Positions 11,885 to 24,904 of a stretch of DNA of 64,000 nucleotides are shown here, one piece after another. Source of the DNA: Calycina herbarum (taxonomy: Eukaryota > Ascomycota > Leotiomycetes > Helotiales > Pezizellaceae); NCBI GenBank assembly GCA_001414485.1, contig LLEY01000245.1, positions 1 through 64,000 on the forward strand, in the 5' to 3' direction. Positions within the stretch are counted from its first letter, which is position 1, and each line of letters starts with the position of its first letter. The notes beneath the pieces are model-generated. The model ran no database searches, had not been told where the DNA came from, and was given only the letters and a program-made list of their open reading frames with translations. Both the position numbers and the translations under genes were made by a program.

Positions 11885-14800
11885 ATGAACGGCACTCCTC
11901 GTCTGCGGTCGGCGTACCCCTCGACCCCTGGAACTGTTGGTCGAGGAGGAGGCGGTGGAGGAATTGGTGGCAGCAATGCGAATAGAAATGGGAGTCCCAG
12001 TGAGCAACGAAATTCCCCTCGCCCTTTACGAAGTATAGACGAAATCGCAGGCACAACTGCAGCACCTCCGAGCGAGCCCTTAATTCCCACGAACCTGATC
12101 GATGCGCCGAGCCAGCGTATGTATGCGCTTGCCATATATGGCCTCCTTCTGGTATACCGGCTCTACGACTGGTGGACGTTGGTGGAGGAGGATACAAGTT
12201 CCCTATGGCTATTCATCAAGTGGGGGATCATTGATTTTGGGTTCATTTATGGGATCCCCATGTTGAGGATACCATGGCTGGAGTGGTCGGATTCGACAAA
12301 ATTTATAGCATCCCTTGTTCATATTGGCATAGATGCCATGCTGATGTTTAGGATACCAGTTAGTTTGCTTCCTAGTGTTGTCCCTACACTCGCTAATTCG
12401 CAATTTTATAGCTCCCAATCGAAGGATGGCTTCTTTTGATGACCAAAACTCTGTTTGATAGGGAGATGTCGATATCTGAGAACAGCGTCCGCCCGGCAAG
12501 CATTCTAAACAATGCCTCCTTGATCATGGGTAAACAAATCATCAACATCTTGCCCGAAGGGTATGTTTTCCTTCATATCAAACAAATTCTATTCATTCTG
12601 ATATTTTTGTAGATCCGTCACCATGAACCCAGACCAATTACCATTTTGTATTGGTAGTGGTCAACCTACGGTCAAGATTCCAATGCGATTCAACCAAACC
12701 AGGCCTCAACACATCGAGCTCCTCCGTTTCGATTTCAGTACAAATATAAATGAGACCATCACTCTGTCAAGTAAAGAGATGAGGCACCCTATCTCAATTG
12801 ATGATGATGTGAGCATAATCAACTACGTCGCCAAGAAGCCCGGATTATATCGGTTGCAAAAGGTCGTTGATAAGACCAAGTTGGAGGTTCAACGAAGGAT
12901 GTCAGATACATTGGTTGTGGCTTGTCCAAAAGGAAGTGTCAAATCTTCGGTAGCCAATAAATGTCAAGGTGATCTTTCAGATCTAACCATGGAAATTGAA
13001 GGAACACCACCACTCAAGGTCGTGTATAGACGCACTGCCAATTCCGACCAAAGTATCCATCACTTTCAGAGTATCCAGCCAGAGAACTTCGCCTCCCCAT
13101 TACTTGGCTCTACACGGTCCAGTACACTGGTCGTTCCCGGCAACACGGATGTTTCATGGGCACAGGCACATCGCATCAGTGTTCCCCTGAACGAGTCTAT
13201 GATACCAAGTGGACGTTGGCTATACTCAATCGATGAGATCCACGACGCAATAGGAAATGTGGCAAATTTTTCATCTGGCTCGGAAGATGGAGAACACAAC
13301 TATCCAAAGGGGGTCCACCTGGAACAGGAATTCATGGTTCATGATCGTCCAATTGCTCGTTTCACCGGCTGCGATTCCCAACACCCTCTGAAGGTTGCCA
13401 ATGGCAGAGCTGCCCCACTTCCGGTTCAATATAATCCTCAAGGTCGAGCCCCTGATGACATATCACATACTCTCACATGGAAATTCTCTCCTCTGGATTC
13501 CTTGACTAAGAATGGCGACCATGGAGAAAGTGTTGTGGAGGAGGAGCATCTTGCGAGAACTTTGAATGACCGTCCAAAAATCCGGCTACCAGGTCTATAC
13601 ACCTTGTCCGGCGTCAAGAGCAAGTTCTGCGATGGTGAAGTTCAGGAGCCAGCTTCATGTTTGCTTCTCAACCCCCCAGAACCTCAGATTTCCATCAGCG
13701 CTGAAAACATCAATGATAAATGTGCTGGAAAGCCAATTGGCTTATTGGTTGACCTCGATCTCATCGGTACACCACCTTTCCTCGTCACATATGACATTAC
13801 CAGTAGGACAGGAACCGAATCAAAGTCTGCTAGGATAAGCGGCCTACGACACCAATTGGAGCTCAAACCAAGAGACGCTGGCCATTTTACCTACCGTTTC
13901 ACTTCCATCGACGATGCTGTCTACAAGGGACATTCGTTGGCTGGTAATGATTTGACATTGGAGCAAGATGTTAAGCCCCCAGCATCTGCAATGCTAAGGG
14001 TTGCGTCGAGAAATATCGATGCATGCATCGAAGAGCCTGTCCAGATGGACGTTGATTTATTCGGAGAAAAACCTTTCACGCTGGAATACGAGCTTGTTCA
14101 CAACGGTAAACGTGAAAAATTCAAGAAACCCAATATCGAAGGGGATGCGTACAAGATCCAGACGGATGCATTGCTTAATGGCGGCGAATACTCCTTGGCG
14201 CTTACAAGTGTTCAAGACAAGACAGGTTGCAAGATTTTCTTGAATAACGCAGTCAAGTTTAATGTTCGACGTCAACGACCCAAGGTGGCATTTGGTCAAA
14301 TCGAAGGCAAGTACAAGACTATTGAGGTCGAGGGTCAGTCAGTCAGACTACCTCTTCGCCTTTCTGGACAAGCCCCATGGACCATTACATACCGCAATGT
14401 CAACGATACGTCAGAAAGACACTACACCAAAATCGCAAAATCGACCAATGACTTTATCTCTGTTGATAAAAATGGTATTTTCGAGATTCTCGATGTTTCA
14501 GACGAGCAATGTCCAGGAACCGTTGAGCGCAGAGCATCCACATTTAAGATTGATTGGGTTGCCAGACCACAAATCAAGGTTGCAGATACGGCTGTCCTTG
14601 TCCCAGATGGCATGAAGTGGCTCAAGCGGGAGGTTTGTGAGGGCGATATCGATGCGGTGGAGGTGCATCTCACCGGTAGGCTGCTGTGATTTTGAAATGT
14701 TGACAAAACTAATTGAATTATAGGCACACCACCGTACAACGTAAAATATCAAGTACGCCATAAGCCAACCCAAGGTTCGGGCTCAATCATCAACAAGGAG

Positions 14801-15832
14801 TTCGAGGCCGCTCTTGGTTTAGCAACGATTTCAATGGAAACGAGCAAAGCTGGAAACTATGAATATAAGTTTGCTGAGTTATCTGACGCTTTATACGATC
14901 ACAACTCGAAACAATTCACACCTTTAGTTTTGGAGCAGAAGGTCAATGGCAAGCCATCGGCTCATTTCGTCAAGCCTGGTCAGTCCTACAAATATTGTAA
15001 AGACGAAATAGATGGCAACGAAGTCATTCCCATCCGACTGGAAGGTGTTCCACCATTTCAACTCGAAATTGATATCAAACACCAAAGTCACTCTCGCCCC
15101 GAGACTGTAAAGATCGCCAATATCGAGTCGAACCAGTACAATTTCAGAATGCCAGAGGCCGCTCGTTCATTAGGCATCCACCAAGTCAGTGTTCGCAAAA
15201 TCAGAGACTCGCGAGGGTGCCAACAGAAAACCGAATACGGAGCACCTCATGTGCAGGTCCAAGTATATGATGTTCCTACCATATATCCAGCAGAATCGCG
15301 AGTCGATTACTGTGTCGGTGAGAGAATCTCATACACCCTCTCTGGGTCGGCACCCTTCGAAATCCACTACACATTCGAAGGCTTAGACACGCGCGCCAAA
15401 TCCCCCAGCACAACATTCCGTCGTATCGCCGAGAAACCCGGAAACTTCACCATTACAGGCGTCTCCGATAAAGCATCCGAATGCAAAGCTCGAACCAAGA
15501 TTTCAAAAATCATCCACGAGATGCCCTCTGTTAAGATCAGTCAAGGTAGACAGGTGGAAGTCGATATCCACGAAGGTGGTGAAGCGGAAATATTATTTGA
15601 GTTCTGGGGGACACCACCCTTTGAGTTTACGTACACGAGGAGCACGAATGCGAGGAAGGGGCAGAAGAGTCAGGTGTTGGAGACGAGACGGGAGGTTAGT
15701 TATGAGCATAGTATGAGCGTGAGGAGTAGTCAGGAGGGAACGTATGAGGTTGTTGCTATTAAGGATCGCTTCTGTTCTTTTTCTACACAGAAGGCGGATT
15801 CGGGGAGTAGGCAGAAGCTTTTGCAGTTCTGA
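11885..15832 (+). CDS. POM152: Nuclear pore membrane protein POM152
   Basis: Four exons (11885-12358, 12412-12560, 12613-14675, 14724-15832) give 1264 residues, close to the usual fungal POM152 length. The N-terminal 70 residues are Gly/Ser-rich and face the pore side. Hydrophobic segments follow ([53 protein letters not shown]). The rest is a long lumenal part made of repeated Ig-like units, each with a recurring glycine-proline-proline strand ([58 protein letters not shown]). In yeast this protein forms the lumenal ring around the nuclear pore. Every splice junction keeps frame. The number of true membrane spans cannot be settled by eye. Confidence 0.95.
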
Positions 15833-17697
15833 GGAAGTGAGTGAACAGTGAAGGGAAGGAGGAAGGAGGAAGGGATGGGGAAATTTAGGATGATAATCAT
15901 AGCGCGGCGTTATGGGATTTGTGTTTGGTGGGCTACATTTTTCTTTTGTGTGTGGTATGTACCTATATTTCATCTCTTCGCTATTGGAGGGATGGGGAGG
16001 GAGTGGAAAATGAAAGAATTAGATAGATGAACGAGGAGGGTGTATTTGAATGTGAGTGCTACGGTTCTTGCTTTGATTTTCTCTAAACATTCAATATTGA
16101 ATTTATAAAATCAGGTTTTTACTTTGGAAATGTGATTCTGCAATAAAAGAAATTCGCAAATTTTAGAAGGCGGTTGTTACAATTAAAAAACGACATGGCA
16201 ACAAAAGAGGGCTTCTAGCCACGAACAACACTAGAAAGGAATATTATTCAACAAGAAACAGTGGGAAAAATGAGACAAAAATACGAGTGAATGTGCAAGA
16301 TACTAAATCACAATAATGCCGCTTTGGGGATGGGTTTAACTTGTGTCCGTTGAGATACTTGCTGATTACTGCCTCTACAGGAAGGTATAGCACGTGACAG
16401 GGTATCTCACGGAGGTGGCTTACTAGCAGCTTACTCGCAGCTTACCAGCAGCTTACTTACAGATAACTAGTAGCTTACCCATCAAAAGTCCGTAGACAGC
16501 TTAAGAGTGGGAAAATCCAGGCTCCCGACTCCTAGAAAAGTAGATCGATTATCAGCAGAGTATAAAACTAATTAGAAACCTTTATTTAGTTTAGAGGGCT
16601 GGTAGACTACGAGATAAGTAAGCTTTCCAATTAACTAGTAAGCCTATTAAACAGTTCGAGAGTAAACGGTTGATTTCAAAATAGTAGATAAGCTAACGAA
16701 TTATAAGTAAGTATACTACAAATTTGAGGATATTAGTATACTAGTATAATACGAGTATACTATAAATTTCAAAAGGTGAGTAAGCTATTGATTTACGAGT
16801 ATGCTATATATCTTCGGTTGGCGAGTAAGCTATTAATTTGTAAATAAGCTACTTATTTTAGGTCGCTGTTAAATCCCGAGTGATTCTCTAGGCTTGTAGA
16901 TGCCACGACCTACGAGTTTCAATTGTTCTCTGGGTATATTTATTCCAACACCTCCCACTCTTCGTAAAAATGCAATGATAGAGATAGGTAGTTTCAGAGG
17001 CTCTCACTCCCTCCGAGCCTCCCAGATAGCGGAGACATTAATTACCCTGAAAGTCTACATGGATAATTCCCGGTTTTCACTGCAGAAACTTTGCAGAAAA
17101 ATTCATTTTCATTGGACAAAAAATCATCTCTTCGATGATTGGCTACGGATCAAGCAACAGGCCGAGGGCCAACACGAAAAGAACGCGAAAACGCGTATCC
17201 TCTTACCCGCCCCCAATTTATCGTCTCTCGCAAAGTGCCACCCTATCAAAAGAGCAAAAAAACAAAGCAAGAAACTCCAATCATGCTCGCGACAACTCGC
17301 GATGCGGTGGCTCGTACCTCGCTGGCCATAACAAAAACAAACGAAAAACAATAGTCCATACAACATTATTCGCCGAAAACTCCCAAGTTGTGTCCGCGTC
17401 CAGATTTCCAGTACCCCGTTTCCAGACAGAATTTCTCGCTCTGCTTAGCAGTACTCCATAGACCCTAGGTACCTTTCGTACCCTGAAAAATAAAGAGAAC
17501 AGAAGATATTTCCTTTGCCCAGTCCCATATTCTTGTGGATGAAAACCCCAAGTTGGGTCAAGTCAATCCATAAATACACCATGTGGGCAACATTATAAAA
17601 GCGTTCATATCATATACACAGTACCGTAAATCGAAAGAAAGAAAAAGTAGTAGTCAAAAACACTTCACAGAAGTAAGTTTGACTTGAAAGGAAGTTT
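15833..17697. other. Intergenic region with decayed repeat block
   Basis: A long AT-rich gap follows POM152. Between 16417 and 16855 it holds repeated GTAAGCTA-type units (see the repeat entry). Short open frames at 16900-17460 are low-quality, and I call no gene there. Confidence 0.5.
16417..16855. repeat. Inverted clusters of AGTAAGC-type short repeats
   Basis: On the left side (16417-16480) the unit GCAGCTTAC recurs at about 11-bp spacing (GGCTTACTAGCAGCTTACTC and following). On the right side (16777-16855) the opposite orientation appears: GAGTAAGCTATTGATTT, GAGTAAGCTATTAATTT and AAATAAGCTACTTATTT. The middle is very AT-rich. Two clusters in opposite orientation around an AT-rich core resemble the subterminal repeats of a fold-back or hAT-like non-autonomous element decayed by C-to-T change. 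The boundaries are approximate. Confidence 0.5.
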
Positions 17698-18901
17698 TCA
17701 TCGCATGAGGTCTCCTCCAAGTTGCATTCCGAGACCGGTGTGCTTGGATTGATTGGAGTTTTGATCTCTTGAACCATTGGGACTTGCGGATGAGAGATTC
17801 TCAAAGGTGAGACGACGTCGGGCTACTGCCAATGGCGTCTTGTTGGTTCTTGGGGTCTTTGGCCAGGCCTTTTGTGCGGGGCTAGGGGTGATGTTGACGA
17901 AGTCGCTAAAGTCAAAGGTTTGAGATGGGGTATTGGGACCTCCAAAGATTGATAGAAGGCCTGATCCACCGGGGGTCGTCATCATGGATGAGGGTAGGGG
18001 GGAGTTCTTGGGTGGTGGAGTGGATGGTGGTTGCATTCGGGAACGGTTTTTAGGAACAGCAGGAGAAGGCGAGGTTGCGAGGTAAAGTAGCAGGTCTGCC
18101 CCTTCTTCGCCTGATTTGCCATTCTTGTCTTTGTTTCCACGGCCGAAGCTGCTTCGGTTGCGCATAGGAGGTGGTGTGGTGGGAGGGGATGATCGTATGT
18201 TGAATGAGTGTGCTGGCAAATTCTCCTCGTCGTCAGATAGGGCAGCAAAATGGTTTGAGAAATCGTGAGATGAGTCCCGGTAGAATGATACATTGGGTCC
18301 AGCAGAGGTGGTGAAGTGTGTTTGCTTCCGAGGTTTGATAGGTGAAGATTGCGTCAATTGACGTTGGTCTCTCCATGTCGAGTTGAAGGATCTGCCAACA
18401 ACAGGGGAAGAACGAAGTCTCTTTCTTGAACCCGAACTGGAACTTGGAAGGTCGAAACTATTGTGATAAGTGCGTTTTCGGGGACCATTGCTGCCTCCAC
18501 TTCCGCTTTGTGAACGAACGTCATCGGAGAATAGGGCGGAACCTTTCAGGGGCGAGCTCATGAGTTGTCTGGCGGAGGGGTAGCGAAATTCGGAACCGGT
18601 GCTCGAGGAAGAGTCTGAGATCATATCGCCGCTGGATGTTGGCCTTCGTAGTCGTAGTTCCTCATCTACTCGGGGTTCGATTGTGTCAAGGGTGAGGTCC
18701 TCCCAGCCCCGGTTTGCCTTGTATTGAGCCAGCGCCAGTCTTGTCTTGAGTTTGCGGCCAATCTGCAGAGAAGACAAGGTTAGAAACTGTTGTGCGAATT
18801 CGTTTGGGGAGAGATATTATTACCTTGCCCATCTCTGCCCTGCGCAGCACTTTGTCAACCACCACCTCGGGCTCCTCTTTTTTCTTCCACGGAGAAGACA
18901 T
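17698..18901 (-). CDS. Whi5/Nrm1-like G1/S transcriptional corepressor
   Basis: Two exons (18901-18824, 18762-17698) give 380 residues. The conserved short domain sits at the N-terminus. VDKVLRRAEMGK in exon 1 continues into IGRKLKTRLALAQYKANRGW and DLTLDTIEPRVDEEL in exon 2, the GTB/Whi5-like motif that binds SBF/MBF factors. The rest is disordered and Ser/Pro-rich with many SP/TP pairs (SSPIKP, ITPSPAQ, WPKTPRTNKTP), as expected for a CDK-phosphorylated repressor. A hydrophobic patch DLLLYLATSPSPA recalls a motif seen in fungal members. By family it would restrain G1/S genes until phosphorylated. Whether it is the Whi5 or the Nrm1 orthologue cannot be decided here. Confidence 0.82.
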
Positions 18902-20433
18902 TGTTGATCTCAACCTCCAGTAAATCGCTGTTCGTATTCCGAGTTTGTGGAGGCTAGTCGTACGGGGAAGAATTGTGGTGAGGGCCTCTATCGGGGCAGA
19001 AAAAGGTCGGCGTCAAAAGTCGCTGGTGGAAATTGGAGACGGCCGGGTTGTGGTTGGCTGTGGTGTGGTCGTCTGGGGGAGGGTTGTGGGGTTTGAAGTT
19101 GAAGTTGAAGAGGGCGCTTGTGCGTTGCGATAAGATGTTGAGGTCAGGCCACCACCAAAGAGTCGCAAATTCGCAAGATTTCCAGACTTCAATTCTGCTC
19201 GTTCTTTTGGATTGAAGTGAATGGAGAGGAAGGGGGTTGGCATTCCAGAGAGCCAGCCGCTGCGCTGCGGGAAGAGGAGCGAGCGAGGAGTTGGTCTTGT
19301 AGCCAATCAATGCACGATTCAGAGGTAAGGTACAGTACACCAGGTTCATTCCGCCGCTATGTGCATTTGACTTGACATGACCTGGATTGAATTCTATCCA
19401 GAGTAGAATCTCAGATGTTTTTGTATAGTTACTTCTTCTCTTGAGTTCGTTGAACATTGTTGCTTCCTCTTCGTACGGGAGAAGCGACCCCCGCCAATAG
19501 TTCCAGATGCCGCCCTATAATTGGAGATACCATTGATTACTTTCAGAAGTTGGAAATCAACTTCCGTTAGACCTTATCCCTTGACTTACTCGCATTTCAA
19601 TTTATAGTTGATCAGTAGAATCGTCTTGATCCCAAAGCGAGTCAATCCCAGGACCGTCTTCTACTAGTCCTCCGCCAAAGACCGTTCGGAAGTCCTTAGC
19701 TACGGATACTACCTTTAGCACCCAACGAACATGTAGTTAGCTTGTTCTTCGGCCTGATCTACGTTCTGGTTTCTGAACGGATCCATCTTATCAAATTGAC
19801 TAAAGTGTCTCTCGGTCTTTGACAGGCATTCATTCGGGTGGCCAATCTCAGTTGGTGTAGCATTGCAGCTAGGCGAGAGATAGTGCTGATGTCAACTTGT
19901 ACGAACAAAACTCCCCACCAACGATTTATCTTCCAACAGTCAAATAGGTGAGACATGTTGTGGTCTCAAAGCCACGTAGAGGGTACAAAATAGATTAAGA
20001 AAAAATGCATACTGCAAGCAGACTGTACACTGTAGGCTTGCGGATCAAGGCAAAGATAGACATGTGGCTGGGTTACAGAACAGTTCGCTATGTATTAGAA
20101 TGTTGTACTTCGACCCTACCTACGCACCGCACCGCAGCGCATTTATGCAGAAGCAGACCTAAATTAAGCCTCAGTATGCACCATATTTTTCTGTACCTCT
20201 ATCAAAAGCCTTTCTGGGCAGCTACAGAGCGTACTACATGCTTGGCGGAGAGATTCTACATGAAATGTTTCTCCTTCTCTGACGATTCTCATGCCGGAAA
20301 GTCTAGTGTTAGTGCACTGCTTCATCTCTTGCACAATTAAAGACTTCATATCGGCCCTTGGACCCCAACGCTCACACTTCGGCTTGGAGGTCTCTCGTGA
20401 AGTCTTCGGCTTCTTCTCCCATTCTCGGTCGGT

Positions 20434-20460
20434 CGCTGCGCTGCGCTGCGCTGCGCTGCC
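20434..20460. repeat. Pentanucleotide tract (CGCTG)n
   Basis: About five uninterrupted copies of CGCTG lie in the upstream region of the metalloprotease gene. This is a simple sequence repeat with no evident function. Confidence 0.8.
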
Positions 20461-20760
20461 AAATTGCGTTCAAGTTTCAGCGCAACAGTTGGCGGCCAGA
20501 GGTGCACATCTTGTAACCTCCCCTGTAAACCGCGTCATCGGCAAGGATCTCCTCTACAACTCCACTCCACCCTCATCTTCTCAACTGGCAGGCTCGATGG
20601 GCATTTGGGGAACCTGGATACAAGTATTTTCTTACTTTCTCCGCTTCGTCCTTCCTCTTGCTTCTTGCCTCTTGCCTCCACGGACCGCCAGAGTCCACCT
20701 GCACAAACTCTGAATACAGGACAGCCTCTACTTCTAGCTTCGAAAGCTGCTCGACTGCTC

Positions 20761-20790
20761 CTGCCCTGCCCTGCCCTGCCCTGCCCTGCC
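20761..20790. repeat. Pentanucleotide tract (CTGCC)6
   Basis: Six uninterrupted CTGCC copies lie about 320 bp upstream of the metalloprotease start codon, probably in its 5' UTR or promoter. The length is likely polymorphic. Confidence 0.85.
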
Positions 20791-21108
20791 CTATTAGCTG
20801 CCTCCGCCAGCTTCTTATCGTTTGTCAACACATGCGCCCAGTTCTCTTCTCTTTCTCTCTCTCCCACCCACCACAACCTTTCTGGAACTGCACAATCACA
20901 CTCGTTTGGACTTTTGGTGAATATCTCATTCCCATACCATACACCATACACCATACTCGATTTTTCCTGCCTTAATTGCGTCGATCGGTGTTCAAGCTTC
21001 CTCTCACACCACCTTTCTTCGCATCGACAACCTACAGCTACAGCCACAGCCACAGCTGCAGCTACAGGACTCGACCAAGCTACCCTCTAGGGATGCCCTT
21101 GGAATAGA

Positions 21109-23627
21109 ATGGCACCCTCGTTTCTCAAGGAAATTCGGAGACGCTCCAAGTCCAGTTTCAGAACAGATCGGAGTACGGATTCTAGCAATGCTTCCAACAA
21201 TGAATCCACCGCTTCGGTGCCCAAAAACAAATCTTCCTCAACGTTGAGCTCTATTTACGGTGGTACCACCACCCCTCCCGCATCGTCCTTCCTGACCAAA
21301 TCTCCCTCCGCGGGGAACCTACAACAACAACAACAATTGGGCACGCCTCCCCCACTACCAAACGTCCGACCAACAGTTTCGACATCTTCAAGTAATCGAT
21401 ACAGTGTGTCTGGCATGTCTGGCTTGGGATCCCCCTCGCCAAAATCCACCCTTCCCACCTCGCCATATGCGCCGCGGATCCTGTCAATCACAGACAACAC
21501 TTGGGTATGCGCTTCTGATTCATGTGCAATTGTCGGTGTTGGAAGGATGAATCACTGACAAGTCGCAGGTCTACCAAAAGGTCCTCTCCATTTATGGAAC
21601 GATAGCAGATCCCTCCACCCAGGCGTTGGAGGGCAATTTGACTGTGAGCCGACAAGACGATGCCTTTCCTCCAACCTACTGGCCTGTATCCGACTCCCAC
21701 TTCAAAGCTTTGGTGTATCTCACGCCAGGTCCCAACCGATTGCGATTCGACTTCACTTCCCCCAAGCTCGCAAACAGCAATACTTCGAACCCCATTCATT
21801 CATCCTACCTCACACTTCATATGCTACCACCACAATGCTCGCCCCCGCTACAGCTTGTGATCCTTATGGCCAAGGATTCGCCGGGAACGTACGATGCGGT
21901 CCCAGCTCGGATAGAGAAGGAAGGTAATGGCCTAGAGACTGCCATCAAGAAGTTTAGAATGGCGGCATATCTATGGCAAGCTTTCACGGCAGAGCAGATG
22001 TATCGCAACAAGTTGGGCAGAAGAGTATTCCGAATGGAGGAGGAGTGGGTTACAGGAACGTCGAACCTTCGAGACCGGGAGAATGGCACGATGAGAAGCG
22101 AGGCCAAAGTTCACATTGTTCGTTGTGACAAGACTATTGCCGAAATACGAGATCTAGATTTGGCGCAACAAAACCCCAAAGCCCAGAGGAGTGGAGAGCT
22201 ATTCAATATAGCTTCAGAGGCAGTCAAAAGCCACTTCCAGTCCCTACCTGGGCAGAAACAATATGTTTCCGTGTTGATCTTGGATTCCCACTGGAACACG
22301 GAAGCCCAAATGATTACAGGTCATGCTGCTCTCGGGGGTGGAGGTGGAGATCTTCAGCTCGCCATCTGCGGTTCTCACGCTTTGCAAAGCTATCCATCTT
22401 GCATCGAGGAGGTGGTACCCGCATTCTCCGACTGCACGCCTACCGATACCAACCACGTTGCCAACGATTGCAACGAATCCGGGAGCAACTGGGAGGCTGC
22501 AAATATCGGAATTGGTGCCCACTTGCACGAAACCGGCCATCTGTTTGGCTGCCCTCATGCTGAGAGTGGGATCATGCTTCGCGACTACGTCACACTGAAT
22601 CGATCATTCACCACACGAGAGCCGTTCTCAACCAGAACGAAATCCAAGGGCGGCCTAGTCTTACCTAAAGATGAATGCACATGGCATCGTCTGGATTGCT
22701 TGCGCTTCAAAGGACACCCCTCTTTTGCATTGCCGACGGATCCTCCAAGAGCAACTGACGATTCGGTTCAAGTGTGGCCTGTCGATGGTGGAAATGTCAT
22801 CGTGACTGCAGCATCAGGTATTGCTTACATGGAAATTTACACACCTGGGGATGATGTCTGCCACTACTGGCAAGAATTTGGTGATGGCAATGGCAATGGG
22901 CCAATCCAAAAACAATTACTTCTTACGGATCAAGATTTGAGATCCCGGATACCAGAGGACAAGAAAAAGACGAAATTAAAATTGTCGATCAAATCAGTGG
23001 CAGGCGGTAGTCATGAAGTGGAGGATTTCGGCCTGCTTGCATCTAAAGCATCAAGACTGAAACTCCAAAATGGACAAATGGCATTCAGAAGCAGCAAGCT
23101 TGGGCTCTCACAGATGAATGGTTCTCAGCCCCAGGAGCTCGTTTTCGACAGCGTGTTACAGCAGACCAAGGTTTGCACACAGGTCAAGGTGTATTCCGGC
23201 TTTGCGCTGGATGGTATAGAGTTCATGTATGAGGATTCTACCAGTCAGTTGTTTGGTAAAAGGGGCGGGACACCCGGTGGGAGCGATTTCTTTTTAGGTA
23301 TGTGGAGTTTTTTGATACTCTATTCATTCGTTATACTAACCGCCATTAGATACCCGGAGAGGCGAGGTCATTACTGGTTTCTATGTGAGGAGCGGATTTT
23401 GGGTGGATGGGATTGCGATTATGACTAGTCTCGGCAGAAAATCTGCAGTCTTTGGGAACCCAACTGGTGGTTCTGGGTAAGTCTTTTTTCTTCTTCCTTC
23501 GATTCGAGACTTGGAGCTGACGGTTTCTAGACATACTTTGATACCCCCACGTGGATATAGCATTGCAGGAGTTAGCGGATCATGCGCGGATTGGGTGGAT
23601 GGATTTGGTATCCTTATTACTCGATGA
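21109..23627 (+). CDS. Putative zinc metalloprotease with C-terminal jacalin-like domain (YIL108W family)
   Basis: Four exons (21109-21504, 21569-23297, 23350-23476, 23531-23627) encode 782 residues. The first 125 are a Ser/Thr-rich, glutamine-containing disordered stretch. A conserved metallopeptidase region follows with the zinc motif HLHETGHLFGCPH (about residue 450), giving the His-Glu-His core and a more distal His. The C-terminal 135 residues (CTQVKVYSGFALDGIEFMYE, joined across two introns to VRSGFWVDGIAIMTS and CADWVDGFGIL) have the repeated Gly-rich strands of a jacalin-like lectin domain. Budding yeast YIL108W is the family reference, and its function is poorly known. No signal peptide is visible, so the protein is probably intracellular. 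Substrates and sugar binding are unknown. Confidence 0.87.
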
Positions 23628-24904
23628 ACATGGACGTCACAGTGGTTTTCAATCAACAAAAATAACAAACAACCAAAGATTCAAACTTGGGCATTTCAGC
23701 GGGTGGATAAGAGGGGAATGAACAAGCATACCGCATACTTGTATAATTCTGAGCGGATCAGATTATTCTGATCATTTTGAGTGGGCCTTTTGGCTGCTGG
23801 GGATATTAATTCAAGGGGTGGCGAGGGGGTAAAGTAATGAGTCTGAGGGACTGAATCAATGTATATATCGTCTTCAGCCTGTTTTTTCGCGGGAAGGGAA
23901 CCTGCGAGGGCTTCGGATTAAGCAACATAGAAATCCAATTAATGATAGAGAGTCTTCGTTGCTTTTTCCGGGGGATTTGGTTTTTGTGAGTGGAAGATCG
24001 AGTCGAGTTGTCCCCCGCGGCCCCAAGTCGCTCCTTCCCTCTGAACTCGACCCCTCGACATCGGGCTACTACCACGACGTGAACGGCTTGAATTTTGAAA
24101 TGAGGCTGGAGACGAAAGGCCAAGCCGGGCCAATTCTCAAACGTGACACAAATCTTTTCGAGGTTCCCGAAATAGTGGTTGTCCAATGTCTATTCAGCAC
24201 GGACCGAGGGAGAGGTTTGATGCCCGCAAAACTTTAATGCTCTTGTGTCGCGCAGAGCAGAGCCTCCGTTTCTAGAATATTTACTTATTGTGGGATGGGG
24301 GAGTCTGGAATTATGCTTAGAAGGGTGGGTTTCCTTCGCTAAGGCTTTTTTTCTGCACCCAAAACGTCTTGGAAAGTTTAAATTTTGGAGGTTTTCGGGA
24401 GGGCCGTAGTTTTGGTGAATAAGATCTACGCTATTGACGGATAAGTTCCCTGAGGGACAGCGTTGACAACCTTTATGGTCGCTTTGGGTTGTTGACGAAT
24501 GAGGGTGTTGGATTGGATTTGAACGGGACCTTTTCGATGTGGGGACTTTACCTGGATCGGGTTTCTGCGAGTGAGTGATGGATCAAAGTGCGACATGTGT
24601 ACAAGCCACTCTCTTGGATAATTATTTTTAGTTTGAATTTTGAAAATAGAGTCGGGTGAAGAGTGAGTGAGGAGGTATATAAGACTTCAATGATCTGGCG
24701 AGAAGTTCTTTTTTTTCAGCATCAGCATCATCATCTTCTCTCTTCTCTCTTCTTCTTTCGGCTTCCTCAGCAAGATCTGATATTTCCATCTCAGCTAGTC
24801 TGCTATTTTCTTCTTCTCAATCAGCAAGCTCTGAACTTTCCTTCAACAAGCCTACCAACTACCTCTCTCCCCACAAAAAAGCAGCAACTCAATCCCCCGC
24901 CAAA
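23628..24904. other. Intergenic region
   Basis: This is the downstream region of the metalloprotease gene and the promoter of the small secreted protein gene. The only supportable element is a TATA box near 24676 followed by a CT-rich tract. A 92-codon plus-strand frame at 23959-24237 has no ATG and is not called. Confidence 0.4.
24676..24683 (+). promoter_or_regulatory. TATA box of the small secreted protein gene
   Basis: A TATATAAG box lies 222 bp upstream of the ATG at 24905. A CT-rich stretch follows (24716-24775), a pattern common in strongly expressed fungal promoters and leaders. Confidence 0.5.

Larger units (their letters stand above)
18902..21108. other. Long divergent intergenic region
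   Basis: 2.2 kb lie between the Whi5-like gene (minus) and the metalloprotease gene (plus). The last 700 bp are CT-rich and contain two short tandem tracts listed separately, in keeping with a promoter and long 5' UTR. No additional gene was recognised. Confidence 0.4.

Noticed and set aside
20434..20790. Pentamer tracts considered as a CRISPR-like or regulatory array
   Set aside because: They are simple short tandem repeats without spacers; nothing indicates an array.
23959..24237. 92-codon plus-strand open frame
   Set aside because: No ATG start and no protein-like pattern.
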